A stretch of 60,000 nt of DNA from Hydractinia symbiolongicarpus (lineage: Eukaryota; Cnidaria; Hydrozoa; Anthoathecata; Hydractiniidae): NCBI RefSeq assembly GCF_029227915.1, contig NC_079885.1:14645001-14705000 (forward strand). The letters run 5' to 3'. Positions 47,449-59,180 of this stretch are shown here, piece by piece. The number at the start of each line of letters is the position of its first letter. Positions within the stretch are counted from its first letter, which is position 1. A model generated the notes under the pieces. The model did not search any database, was not told where the DNA came from, and was given only the letters and a program-made list of their open reading frames with translations. The position numbers and the translations under genes were made by a program.

Positions 47449-48235
47449 TTGCAGACTAATAAAGGCTTTAAACGTAAATACTGTCGTTCCAACTGCCTGC
47501 GCAGGTTACCATTAGTCTAGTCCTTCCAGTCTCAATGGACTATGACGTGTCAAGTCATTTTCCTTGGCGCCATGGCTTTAGCACACTGTTAATTTCGTGC
47601 ACGGCCCTCTAAAGGCTGTAATATAGCCATTTGCAGCCTATTAAAGGCCTTACACGTAAATCACGTTCTTCCACGTCCCCAGCAAGGCTACCAATGGTCT
47701 AGTGTTCGCAGTCTTAATGGAATATGACGTCCAAAGTCCTTTTCCTTGACGCCATGGCTATAGAAGACTGTCAACTACGCGCACAGTCCTTTAAATGCTG
47801 TAATATTGCCTTTTGTAGCCTAATAAAGGCCTTACACGTAAATCACGTTCTTCCACGTCCCCAGCAAGGCTACCAATGGTCTAGTGTTCCCAGTCTTAAT
47901 AAAATAAGACGTCGAAAGTCCTTTTCTTTGACGCCATGGCTATAGAACACTGTCAACTACGCGCACAGTCCTTTAAATGCTGTAATATTGCCTTTTGTAG
48001 CCAAATAAAGGCTTTACACGGAAATAACGTTCTTCCACGCCCCAAGCAAGGTTACCAATGGTCTAGTGTTCCCAGTCTTAATGGAATATGACGTCTCAAG
48101 TCCTTTTCCTTGGCGCTTTAGCGTTAAAACACTTTTTACTACGTGCACAGACCTCTAAATGCTGTAATATTGCCTTTTGCAGTTAAATAAAGGCTTTAAA
48201 CGTAAACACTGTCGTTTCAATTGCCTGCGCAGGTT
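47449..48235 (+). repeat. Patchwork block d, copy 1
   Basis: T6 3' end, T3 (47542), T2/T7 chimera (47724), T8/T2c chimera (47906) and part of the T5/T1 chimera (48088). It matches 51089-51875 at an offset of 3640 bp (20 monomers), including the odd joint 'gcaggttaccattagtctag' at about 47505 and 51145. Private 'cttaataaaataag' at 47898. Confidence 0.83.
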
Positions 48236-48815
48236 ACCATAGGAGTAGTCCTTCCAGTCTCAATGGACTATGACGTCCCAAGTCCTTTTCCTTGGCGCCA
48301 TGGCTATAGAACACTGTTAACTACGTGCACAGCCCTCTAAAGGCAGTAATATGGCCATTTGGAGCCTAATAAAGGCCTTACACGTAAATCACGTTCTTCC
48401 ACGTCCCCAGCAAGGCTACCAATGGTCTAGTGTTCCCAGTCTTAATGGAATAAGACGTCGAAAGTCCTTTTCTTTGACGCCATGGCTATAGAACACTGTC
48501 AACTACGCGCACAGTCCTTTAAATGCTGTAATATTGCCTTTTGTAGCCAAATAAAGGCTTTACACGGAAATAACGTGGTTCCACCACCCTTCGCGGGATA
48601 CCATTAGTCTAGTCCTTCCAGTCTCAATGGACTATGACGTGTCAAGTCATTTTCCTTGGCGCCATGGCTTTAGCACACTGTTAATTTCGTGCACGGCCCT
48701 CTAAAGGCTGTAATATAGCCATTTGCAGCCTATTAAAGGCCTTACACGTAAATCACGTTCTTCCACGTCCCCAGCAAGGCTACCAATGGTCTAGTGTTCC
48801 CAGTCTTAATGGAAT
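48236..48815 (+). repeat. T1 end, T7, T8, T3 monomers
   Basis: After the T5/T1 chimera the order is T7 (48270), T8 (48452) and T3 (48634, 'gtgtcaag' form). It is the end portion of a 7-mer unit, similar to 52274-52819. Confidence 0.75.
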
Positions 48816-49547
48816 AAGACGTCGAAAGTCCTTTTCTTTGACGGCATGGCTATAGAACACTGTCAACTACGCGCACAGTCCTTTAAATGCTGTAATATTG
48901 CCTTTTGTAGCCTAATAAAGGCCTTACACGTAAATCACGTTCTTCCACGTCCCCAGCAAGGCTACCAATGGTCTAGTGTTCCCAGTCTTAATGGAATAAG
49001 ACGTCGAAAGTCCTTTTCTTTGACGGCATGGCTATAGAACACTGTCAACTACGCGCACAGTCCTTTAAATGCTGTAATATGGCCATTTGCAGCCTATTAA
49101 AGGCCTTATACGTAAATACTGTCGCTCCACCTGCCTGCGCAAGTTACCATTGGTCTAGTGTTTTCAGTCTCAATGTAATATGACGTCCCAAGTCATTTTC
49201 CTTGGCGCCATGGCTTTAGAACACTTTTAACTCCGTGCACAGCCCTCTAAAGGCTGTAATATGGCCATTTGCAGTTAAATAAAGGCTTTAAACGTAAACA
49301 CTGTCGTTCCAATTGCCTGCGCAGGTTACCATAGGAGTAGTCCTTCCAGTCTCAATGGACTATGACGTCCCAAGTCTTTTTCCTTGGCGTCATGGCTATA
49401 AAACACTGTTAACTACGTGCACAGCCCTCTAAAGGCAGTAATATGGCCATTTGCAGCCTAATAAAGGCCTTACACGTAAATCACGTTCTTCCACGTCCCC
49501 AGCAAGGCTACCAATGGTCTAGTGTTCCCAGTCTTAATGGAATAAGA
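48816..49547 (+). repeat. Patchwork block e, copy 1
   Basis: T8/T7 chimera, T8/T4 chimera (48998), T1 (49180) and a T7-like monomer (49362). It matches 52820-53551 at 4004 bp (22 monomers). Shared private variants are 'tttgacggcatgg' (48838, 49020 and 53024), 'gttccaattgcc' and 'gcgtcatggctataaaacac'. In this copy the 'gacggcatgg' monomer start is present twice in a row. Confidence 0.83.
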
Positions 49548-50635
49548 CGTCTCAAGTCCTTTTCCTTGGCGCTTTAGCGTTAAAACACTTTTTACTACGT
49601 GCACAGACCTCTAAATGCTGTAATATTGCCTTTTGCAGCCAAATAAAGGCTTAACACGTAAATAACGTGGTTCCACCACCCTTCGCGGGATACCATTAGT
49701 CTAGTCCTTCCAGTCTCAATAGACTATGACGTCCCAAGTCCTTTTCCTTGGCGCCATGGCTTTAGAACACTTTTAACTCCGTGCACAGCCCTCTAAAGGC
49801 TGTAATATGGCCATTTGCAGCCTAATAAAGGTGTTATACGTAAATAGCGTCGTTCCACCTGCCTGCGCAGGTTACCATAGGAGTAGTTCTTCCAGTCTCA
49901 ATGGACTATGACGTCCCAAGTCCATTTCCTTGGCGCCATGGCTTTAGAACAATGTTAACTACGTGCACAGCCCCCTAAATGCTGTAACATGGCCTTTTGC
50001 AGACTAATAAAGGCTTTAAACGTAAATACTGTCGTTCCAACTGCCTGCGCAGGTTACCATAGGAGTAGTCCTTCCAGTCTCAATGGACTATGACGTCCCA
50101 AGTCCTTTTCCTTGGCGCCATGGCTATAGAACACTGTTAACTACGTGCACAGCCCTCTAAAGGCAGTAATATGGCCATTTGGAGCCTAATAAAGGCCTTA
50201 CACGTAAATCACGTTCTTCCACGTCCCCAGCAAGGCTACCAATGGTCTAGTGTTCCCAGTCTTAATGGAATAAGACGTCGAAAGTCCTTTTCTTTGACGC
50301 CATGGCTATAGAACACTGTCAACTACGCGCACAGTCCTTTAAATGCTGTAATATTGCCTTTTGTAGCCAAATAAAGGCTTTACACGGAAATAACGTGGTT
50401 CCACCACCCTTCGCGGGATACCATTAGTCTAGTCCTTCCAGTCTCAATGGACTATGACGTGTCAAGTCATTTTCCTTGGCGCCATGGCTTTAGCACACTG
50501 TTAATTTCGTGCACGGCCCTCTAAAGGCTGTAATATAGCCATTTGCAGCCTATTAAAGGCCTTACACGTAAATCACGTTCTTCCACGTCCCCAGCAAGGC
50601 TACCAATGGTCTAGTGTTCGCAGTCTTAATGGAAT
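49548..50635 (+). repeat. T5-T1/T11-T6-T7-T8-T3 string
   Basis: Six monomers, a 7-mer unit without its T2c. The part to 50397 repeats 46380-47226, including 'gtagttcttcc', 'aagtccatttcc' and 'gccccctaaatg'. Confidence 0.8.
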
Positions 50636-51088
50636 ATGACGTCCAAAGTCCTTTTCCTTGACGCCATGGCTATAGAACACTGTCAACTACGCGCACAGTC
50701 CTTTAAATGCTGTAATATTGCCTTTTGTAGCCAAATAAAGGCTTTACACGGAAATAACGTTCTTCCACGCCCCAAGCAAGGTTACCAATGGTCTAGTGTT
50801 CCCAGTCTTAATGGAATATGACGTCTCAAGTCCTTTTCCTTGGCGCTTTAGCGTTAAAACACTTTTTACTACGTGCACAGACCTCTAAATGCTGTAATAT
50901 TGCCTTTTGCAGCCAAATAAAGGCTTAACACGTAAATAACGTGGTTCCACCACCCTTCGCGGGATACCATTAGTCTAGTCCTTCCAGTCTCAATAGACTA
51001 TGACGTCCCAAGTCCTTTTCCTTGGCGCCATGGCTTTAGAACAATGTTAACTACGTGCACAGCCCCCTAAATGCTGTAACATGGCCTT
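50636..51088 (+). repeat. T2c, T5 and start of T6
   Basis: The T2c monomer has 'ctatagaacactgtcaac', as in 42187, where other T2c copies read 'gaagactg'. T5 is typical. The T6 that follows has 'gccccctaaatg' and leads into block d copy 2. Confidence 0.78.
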
Positions 51089-51875
51089 TTGCAGACTAAT
51101 AAAGGCTTTAAACGTAAATACTGTCGTTCCAACTGCCTGCGCAGGTTACCATTAGTCTAGTCCTTCCAGTCTCAATGGACTATGACGTGTCAAGTCATTT
51201 TCCTTGGCGCCATGGCTTTAGCACACTGTTAATTTCGTGCACGGCCCTCTAAAGGCTGTAATATAGCCATTTGCAGCCTATTAAAGGCCTTACACGTAAA
51301 TCACGTTCTTCCACGTCCCCAGCAAGGCTACCAATGGTCTAGTGTTCGCAGTCTTAATGGAATATGACGTCCAAAGTCCTTTTCCTTGACGCCATGGCTA
51401 TAGAAGACTGTCAACTACGCGCACAGTCCTTTAAATGCTGTAATATTGCCTTTTGTAGCCTAATAAAGGCCTTACACGTAAATCACGTTCTTCCACGTCC
51501 CCAGCAAGGCTACCAATGGTCTAGTGTTCCCAGTCTTAATGGAATAAGACGTCGAAAGTCCTTTTCTTTGACGCCATGGCTATAGAACACTGTCAACTAC
51601 GCGCACAGTCCTTTAAATGCTGTAATATTGCCTTTTGTAGCCAAATAAAGGCTTTACACGGAAATAACGTTCTTCCACGCCCCAAGCAAGGTTACCAATG
51701 GTCTAGTGTTCCCAGTCTTAATGGAATATGACGTCTCAAGTCCTTTTCCTTGGCGCTTTAGCGTTAAAACACTTTTTACTACGTGCACAGACCTCTAAAT
51801 GCTGTAATATTGCCTTTTGCAGTTAAATAAAGGCTTTAAACGTAAACACTGTCGTTTCAATTGCCTGCGCAGGTT
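51089..51875 (+). repeat. Patchwork block d, copy 2
   Basis: Second copy of 47449-48235. Here the upstream T6 monomer is complete, so the 105-bp deletion happened only beside copy 1. It continues into the Q' string that matches 42551-43440. Confidence 0.83.
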
Positions 51876-52819
51876 ACCATAGGAGTAGTCCTTCCAGTCT
51901 CAATGGACTATGACGTCCCAAGTCTTTTTCTTTGGCGCCATGGCTATAGAACACTGTCAACTACGCGCACAGTCCTTTAAATGCTGTAATATTGCCTTTT
52001 GTAGCCAAATAAAGGCTTTACACGGAAATAACGTGGTTCCACCACCCTTCGCGGGATACCATTAGTCTAGTCCTTCCAGTCTCAATGGACTATGACGTCC
52101 CAAGTCCTTTTCCTTTGCGCCATGGCTTTAGAACACTTTTAACTCCGTGCACAGCCCCCTAAATGCTGTAACATGGCCTTTTGCAGACTAATAAAGGCTT
52201 TAAACGTAAATACTGTCGTTCCAACTGCCTGCGCAGGTTACCATAGGAGTAGTCCTTCCAGTCTCAATGGACTATGACGTCCCAAGTCCTTTTCCTTGGC
52301 GCCATGGCTATAGAACACTGTTAACTACGTGCACAGCCCTCTAAAGGCAGTAATATGGCCATTTGGAGCCTAATAAAGGCCTTACACGTAAATCACGTTC
52401 TTCCACGTCCCCAGCAAGGCTACCAATGGTCTAGTGTTCCCAGTCTTAATGGAATAAGACGTCGAAAGTCCTTTTCTTTGACGCCATGGCTATAGAACAC
52501 TGTCAACTACGCGCACAGTCCTTTAAATGCTGTAATATTGCCTTTTGTAGCCAAATAAAGGCTTTACACGGAAATAACGTGGTTCCACCACCCTTCGCGG
52601 GATACCATTAGTCTAGTCCTTCCAGTCTCAATGGACTATGACGTGTCAAGTCATTTTCCTTGGCGCCATGGCTTTAGCACACTGTTAATTTCGTGCACGG
52701 CCCTCTAAAGGCTGTAATATAGCCATTTGCAGCCTATTAAAGGCCTTACACGTAAATCACGTTCTTCCACGTCCCCAGCAAGGCTACCAATGGTCTAGTG
52801 TTCGCAGTCTTAATGGAAT
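51876..52819 (+). repeat. Q' string copy (T7/T8, T1/T6, T7, T8, T3)
   Basis: Matches 42517-43460 at 9359 bp, with shared 'agtctttttctttggcgcc' (51919) and 'cctttgcgcc' (52111). Differences are single bases, such as 'ctatgacgtcc' against 'ctatggcgtcc'. Its T3 has the 'gtgtcaag' start where the first has 'gtgccaag' with 'ccctgg', so part of T3 was replaced. Confidence 0.82.
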
Positions 52820-53551
52820 ATGACGTCCAAAGTCCTTTTCCTTGACGCCATGGCTATAGAAGACTGTCAACTACGCGCACAGTCCTTTAAATGCTGTAAT
52901 ATTGCCTTTTGTAGCCTAATAAAGGCCTTACACGTAAATCACGTTCTTCCACGTCCCCAGCAAGGCTACCAATGGTCTAGTGTTCCCAGTCTTAATGGAA
53001 TAAGACGTCGAAAGTCCTTTTCTTTGACGGCATGGCTATAGAACACTGTCAACTACGCGCACAGTCCTTTAAATGCTGTAATATGGCCATTTGCAGCCTA
53101 TTAAAGGCCTTATACGTAAATACTGTCGCTCCACCTGCCTGCGCAAGTTACCATTGGTCTAGTGTTTTCAGTCTCAATGTAATATGACGTCCCAAGTCAT
53201 TTTCCTTGGCGCCATGGCTTTAGAACACTTTTAACTCCGTGCACAGCCCTCTAAAGGCTGTAATATGGCCATTTGCAGTTAAATAAAGGCTTTAAACGTA
53301 AACACTGTCGTTCCAATTGCCTGCGCAGGTTACCATAGGAGTAGTCCTTCCAGTCTCAATGGACTATGACGTCCCAAGTCTTTTTCCTTGGCGTCATGGC
53401 TATAAAACACTGTTAACTACGTGCACAGCCCTCTAAAGGCAGTAATATGGCCATTTGCAGCCTAATAAAGGCCTTACACGTAAATCACGTTCTTCCACGT
53501 CCCCAGCAAGGCTACCAATGGTCTAGTGTTCCCAGTCTTAATGGAATAAGA
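52820..53551 (+). repeat. Patchwork block e, copy 2
   Basis: Second copy of 48816-49547. It opens with a T2 5' half ('gtccaaag', 'gaagactg'), where the first opens with a T8 5' half, and it ends where the next monomer becomes T9-like ('gacgtctaaag') in place of T5 ('gacgtctcaag'). Confidence 0.82.
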
Positions 53552-54568
53552 CGTCTAAAGTCCTTTTCCTTGACGCCATGGCTATAGAACACTGTCAACT
53601 ACGTGCACAGCCCTCTAAAGTCAGTAATATGGCCTTTTGCGGCCTAATAAAGCCTTTACAAGAAAATACCGTGATTCCACCACCCTCCGCGGGATACCAT
53701 TGGTCTAGTCCTTCCAGTCCCAATGGACTACAACGTCCCAAGTCGTTTTCTTTAGCACCTTGGCGTTAGAAGACCGGCAACTACGCGCACAGTCCTCTAA
53801 ATGCTGTAACATGGCCTTTTACAGACTAATAAAGGTCTTACACGCAAATCACGTTCTTCCACGCCCCAAGCAAGGTTACCAATGGTCTAGTGTTCCCAGT
53901 CTTAATGGAATATGACGTCTCAAGTCCTTTTCCTTGGCGCTTTAGCGTTAAAACACTTTTTACTACGTGCACAGACCTCTAAATGCTGTAATATTGCCTT
54001 TTGCAGCCAAATAAAGGCTTAACACGTAAATAACGTGGTTCCACCACCCTTCGCAGGATACCATTAGTCTAGTCCTTCCAGTCTTAATAGACTATGACGT
54101 CCCAAGTCCTTTTCCTTGGCGCCATGGCTTTAGAACACTTTTAACTCCGTGCACAGCCCTCTAAAGGCTGCAATATGGCCATTTGCAGCCTAATAAAGGT
54201 GTTATACGTAAATAGCGTCGTTCCACCTGCCTGCGCAGGTTACCATAGTAGTAGTCCTTCCAGTCTCAATGGACTATGACGTCCCAAGTCCTTTTCCTTG
54301 GCGCCATGGCTTTAGAACAATGTTAACTCCGTGCACAGCCCTCTAAATGCTGTAACATGGCCTTTTGCAGACTAATAAAGGCTTTAAACGTAAATACTGT
54401 CGTTCCAACTGCCTGCGCAGGTTACCATAGGAGTAGTCCTTCCAGTCTCAATGGACTATGACGTCCCAAGTCCTTTTCCTTGGCGCCATGGCTTTAGAAC
54501 AATGTTAACTCCGTGCACAGCCCTCTAAATGCTGTAACATGGCCTTTTGCAGACTAATAAAGGCTTTA
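53552..54568 (+). repeat. T9-T10-T5-T1/T11-T6-T6 string
   Basis: The T9-like monomer has 'ttgacgccatggctatag', as in the chimera at 18538, with private 'tttacaagaaaatacc'; T10 has private 'ctttagcacc'. Two T6 monomers in a row (54276, 54458) are nearly the same. The second switches at 'aaaggcttta' (about 54561-54568) to a T8 3' end that opens the third large-block copy. Confidence 0.78.
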
Positions 54569-57500
54569 CACGGAAATAACGTGGTTCCACCACCCTTCGC
54601 GGGATACCATTAGTCTAGTCCTTCCAGTCTCAATGGACTATGACGTGCCAAGTCATTTTCCTTGGCGCCATGGCTTTAGCACACTGTTAATTTCGTGCAC
54701 GGCCCTCTAAAGGCTGTAATATAGCCATTTGCAGCCTATTAAAGGCCTTACACGTAAATCACGTTCTTCCACGTTCCCAGCAAGGCTACCAATGGTCTAG
54801 TGTTCGCAGTCTTAATGGAATATGACGTCCAAAGTCCTTTTCCTTGACGCCATGGCTATAGAAGACTGTCAACTACGCGCACAGACCTCTAAATGCTGTA
54901 ATATTGCCTTTTGCAGCCAAATAAAGGCTTAACACGTAAATAACGTGGTTCCACCACCCTTCGCGGGATACCATTAGTTTAGTGTTTTCAGTCTCAATGT
55001 AATACGACGTCCCAATTCCTCTTCCTTGGCGCTTTAGCGTTAAAACACATTTAACTACGTGCACGGCCCTTTGAACGCTGTAATATGGCCATTTGCAGCT
55101 TAATAAAGGCTTTACACGGAAATAACGTGGTTCCACCACCCTTCGCGGGATACCATTAGTCTAGTCCTTCCAGTCTCAATGGACTATGACGTGCCAAGTC
55201 ATTTTCCTTGGCGTCATGGCTTTAGAACAATGTTAACTCCGTGCACAGCCCTCTAAATGCTGTAACATGGCCTTTTGCAGACTAATAAAGGCTTTAAACG
55301 TAAATACTGTCGTTCCAACTGCCTACGCAGGTTACCATAGGAGTAGTCCTTCCAGTCTCAATGGACTATGACGTCCCAAGTCCTTTTCCTTGGCGCCATG
55401 GCTATAGAACACTGTTAACTACGTGCACAGCCCTCTAAAGGCAGTAATATGGCCATTTGGAGCCTAATAAAGGCCTGACACGTAAATCACGTTCTTCCAC
55501 GTCCCCAGCAAGGCTACCAATGGTCTAGTGTTCCCAGTCTTAATGAAATAAGAGGTCGAAAGTCCTTTTCTTTGACGCCATGGCTATAGAACACTGTCAA
55601 CTACGCGCACAGTCCTTTAAATGCTGTAATATTGCCTTTTGTAGCCAAATAAAGGCTTTACACGGAAATAACGTGGTTCCACCACCCTTCGCGGGATACC
55701 ATTAGTCTAGTCCTTCCAGTCTCAATGGACTATGACGTGCCAAGTCATTTTCCTTGGCGCCATGGCTTTAGCACACTGTTAATTTCGTGCACGGCCCTCT
55801 AAAGGCTGTAATATAGCCATTTGCAGCCTATTAAAGTCCTTACACGTAAATCACGTTCTTCCACGTCCCCAGCAAGGCTACCAATGGTCTAGTGTTCGCA
55901 GTCTTAATGGAATATGACGTCCAAAGTCCTTTTCCTTGACGCCATGGCTATAGAACACTGTCAACTACGTGCACAGCCCTCTAAAGGCTGTAATATTGCC
56001 TTTTGTAGCCAAATAAAGGCTTTACACGGAAATAACGTGGTTCCACCACCCTTCGCGGGATACCATTAGTCTAGTCCTTCCAGTCTCAATAGACTATGAC
56101 GTCCCAAGTCCTTTTCCTCGGCGCCATGGCTTTAGAACACTTTTAACTCCGTGCACAGCCCTCTAAAGGCTGTAATATGGCCATTTGCAGCCTAATAAAG
56201 GTGTTATACGTAAATACTGTCGTTCCAACTGCCTGCGCAGGTTACCACAGGAGTAGTCCTTCCAGTCTCAATGGACTATGACGTCCCAAGTCCTTTTCCT
56301 TGACGCCATGGCTATAGAACACTGTCAACTACGCGCACAGTCCTTTAAATGCTGTAATATTGCCTTTTGTAGCCAAATAAAGGCTTTACACGGAAATAAC
56401 GTGGTTCCACCACCCTTCGCGGGATACCATTAGTCTAGTTTTCCAGTCTCAATGGACTATGACGTGCCAAGTCATTTTCCTTGGCGCCATGGCTTTAGCA
56501 CACTGTTAATTTCGTGCACGGCCCTCTAAAGGCTGTAATATAGCCATTTGCAGCCTATTAAAGGCCTTACACGTAAATCACGTTCTTCCACGTCCCCAGC
56601 AAGGCTACCAATGGTCTAGTGTTCGCAGTCTTAATGGAATATGACGTCCAAAGTCCTTTTCCTTGACGCCATGGCTATAGAAGACTGTCAACTACGCGCA
56701 CAGACCTCTAAATGCTGTAATATTGCCTTTTGCAGCCAAATAAAGGCTTAACACGTAAATAACGTGGTTCCACCACCCTTCGCGGGATACCATTAGTCTA
56801 GTGTTTTCAGTCTCAATGTAATACGACGTCCCAATTCCTTTTCCTTGGCGCTTTAGCGTTAAAACACATTTAACTACATGCACGGCCCTTTGAACGCTGT
56901 AATATGGCCATTTGCAGCCTAATAAAGGTGTTATACGTAAATAGCGTCGTTCCAGCTGCCTGCGCAGGTTACCATAGGAGTAGTCCTTCCAGTCTCAATG
57001 GACTATGACGTCCCAAGTCCTTTTCCTTGGCGCCATGGCTTTAGAACAATGTTAACTCCGTGCACAGCCCTCTAAATGCTGTAACATGGCCTTTTGCAGA
57101 CTAATAAAGGCTTTAAACGTAAATACTGTCGTTCCAACTGCCTGCGCAGGTTACCATAGGAGTAGTCCTTCCAGTCTCAATGGACTATGACGTCCCAAGT
57201 CCTTTTCCTTGGCGCCATGGCTATAGAACACTGTTAACTACGTGCACAGCCCTCTAAAGGCAGTAATATGGCCATTTGGAGCCTAATAAAGGCCTGAAAC
57301 GTAAATCACGTTCTTCCACGTCCCCAACAAAGCTACCAATGGTCTAGTGTTCCCAGTCTTAATGGAATAAGACGTCGAAAGTCCTTTTCTTTGACGCCAT
57401 GGCTATAGAACACTGTCAACTACGCGCACAGTCCTTTAAATGCTGTAATATTGCCTTTTGTAGCCAAATAAAGGCTTTACACGGAAATAACGTGGTTCCA

Positions 57501-57914
57501 CCACCCTTCGCGGGATACCATTAGTCTAGTCCTTCCAGTCTCAATGGACTATGACGTGCCAAGTCATTTTCCTTGGCGCCATGGCTTTAGCACACTGTTA
57601 ATTTCGTGAACGGCCCTCTAAAGGCTGTAATATAGCCATTTGCAGCCTATTAAAGGCCTTACACGTAAATCACGTTCTTCCACGTCCCCAGCGTGGCTAC
57701 CAATGGTCTAGTGTTCGCAGTCCTAATGGAATATGACGTCTAAAGTCCTTTTCCTTGACGCCATGGCTATAGAAGACTGTCAACTACGCGCGCAGTCCTT
57801 TAAATGCTGTAATATTGCCTTTTGTAGCCAAATAAAGGCCTTACACGTAAACCACGTGCTTCCACGCTCCCAACCAGGCTACCATTGGTCTAGTGTTTTC
57901 AGTCTCAATGTAAT

Positions 57915-58096
57915 ACGACGTCCCAATTCCTTTTCCTTGGCGCTTTAGCGTTAAAACACATTTAACTACGTGCACGGCCCTTTGAACGCTGTAATATGGC
58001 CATTTGCAGCCTATTAAAGGCCTTATACGTAAATACTGTCGCTCCACCTGCCTGCGCAAATTACCATTGGTCTAGTGTTTTCAGTCTCAATGTAAT
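57915..58096 (+). repeat. Reference monomer, type T4
   Basis: Diagnostic sites are the 'acgacgtcccaattcc' start, 'ggcgctttagcgttaaaac', 'acatttaactacg', 'ccctttgaacgctg', 'cctattaaaggccttatacg' and 'ctgtcgctccacctgcc'. 'cgctttagcg' is a short imperfect inverted repeat replacing the 'ggcgccatgg' segment of T1. A common sub-variant has 'ctttggcg' (for example in the monomer at 25808). Confidence 0.9.
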
Positions 58097-59113
58097 ATGA
58101 CGTCCCAAGTCATTTTCCTTGGCGCCATGGCTTTAGAACACTTTTAACTCCGTGCACAGCCCTCTAAAGGCTGTAATATTGCCTTTTGCAGCCAAATAAA
58201 GGCTTAACACGTAAATAACGTGGTTCCACCACCCTTCGCGGGATACCATTAGTCTAGTGTTTTCAGTCTCAATGTAATACGACGTCCCAATTCCTTTTCC
58301 TTGACGCTTTAGCGTTAAAACACATTTAACTACGTGCACGGCCCTTTGAACGCTGTAATATGGCCATTTGCAGCCTAATAAAGGTGTTATACGTAAATAG
58401 CGTCGTTCCACCTGCCTGCGCAGGTTACCATAGGAGTAGTCCTTCCAGTCTCAATGGACTATGACGTCCCAAGTCCTTTTCCTTGGCGCCATGGCTTTAG
58501 AACAATGTTAACTCCGTGCACAGCCCTCTAAATGCTGTAACATGGCCTTTTGCAGACTAATAAAGGCTTTAAACGTAAATACTGTCGTTCCAACTGCCTG
58601 CGCAGGTTACCATAGGAGTAGTCCTTCCAGTCTCAATGGACTTTGACGTCCCAAGTCCTTTTCTTTGGCGCCATGGCTATAGAACACTGTTAACTACGTG
58701 CACAGCCCTCTAAAGGCAGTAATATGGCCATTTGGAGCCTAATAAAGGCCTGACACGTAAATCACGTTCTTCCACGTCCCCAGCAAGGCTACCAATGGTC
58801 TAGTGTTCCCAGTCTTAATGGAATAAGACGTCGAAAGTCCTTTTCTTTGACGCCATGGCTATAGAACACTGTCAACTACACGCACAGTCCTTTAAATGCT
58901 GTAATATTGCCTTTTGTAGCCAAATAAAGGCTTTACACGGAAATAACGTGGTTCCACCACCCTTCGCGGGATACCATTAGTCTAGTCCTTCCAGTCTCAA
59001 TGGACTATGACGTGCCAAGTCATTTTCCTTGGCGCCATGGCTTTAGCACACTGTTAATTTCGTGCACGGCCCTCTAAAGGCTGTAATATAGCCATTTGCA
59101 GCCTATTAAAGGC

Positions 59114-59180
59114 CTTACACGTAAATCACGTTCTTCCACGTCCCCAGCAAGGCTACCATTGGTCTAGTGTTTTCAGTCTC
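59114..59180 (+). other. T3/T2 chimera at a one-monomer deletion in copy 3
   Basis: A T3 monomer ('gtccccagcaaggctacc') continues as the T2 end 'attggtctagtgttttc' and then T4. In copies 1 and 2 a full T2 monomer (25626, 35635) stands between. Exactly 182 bp is missing. Confidence 0.87.
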
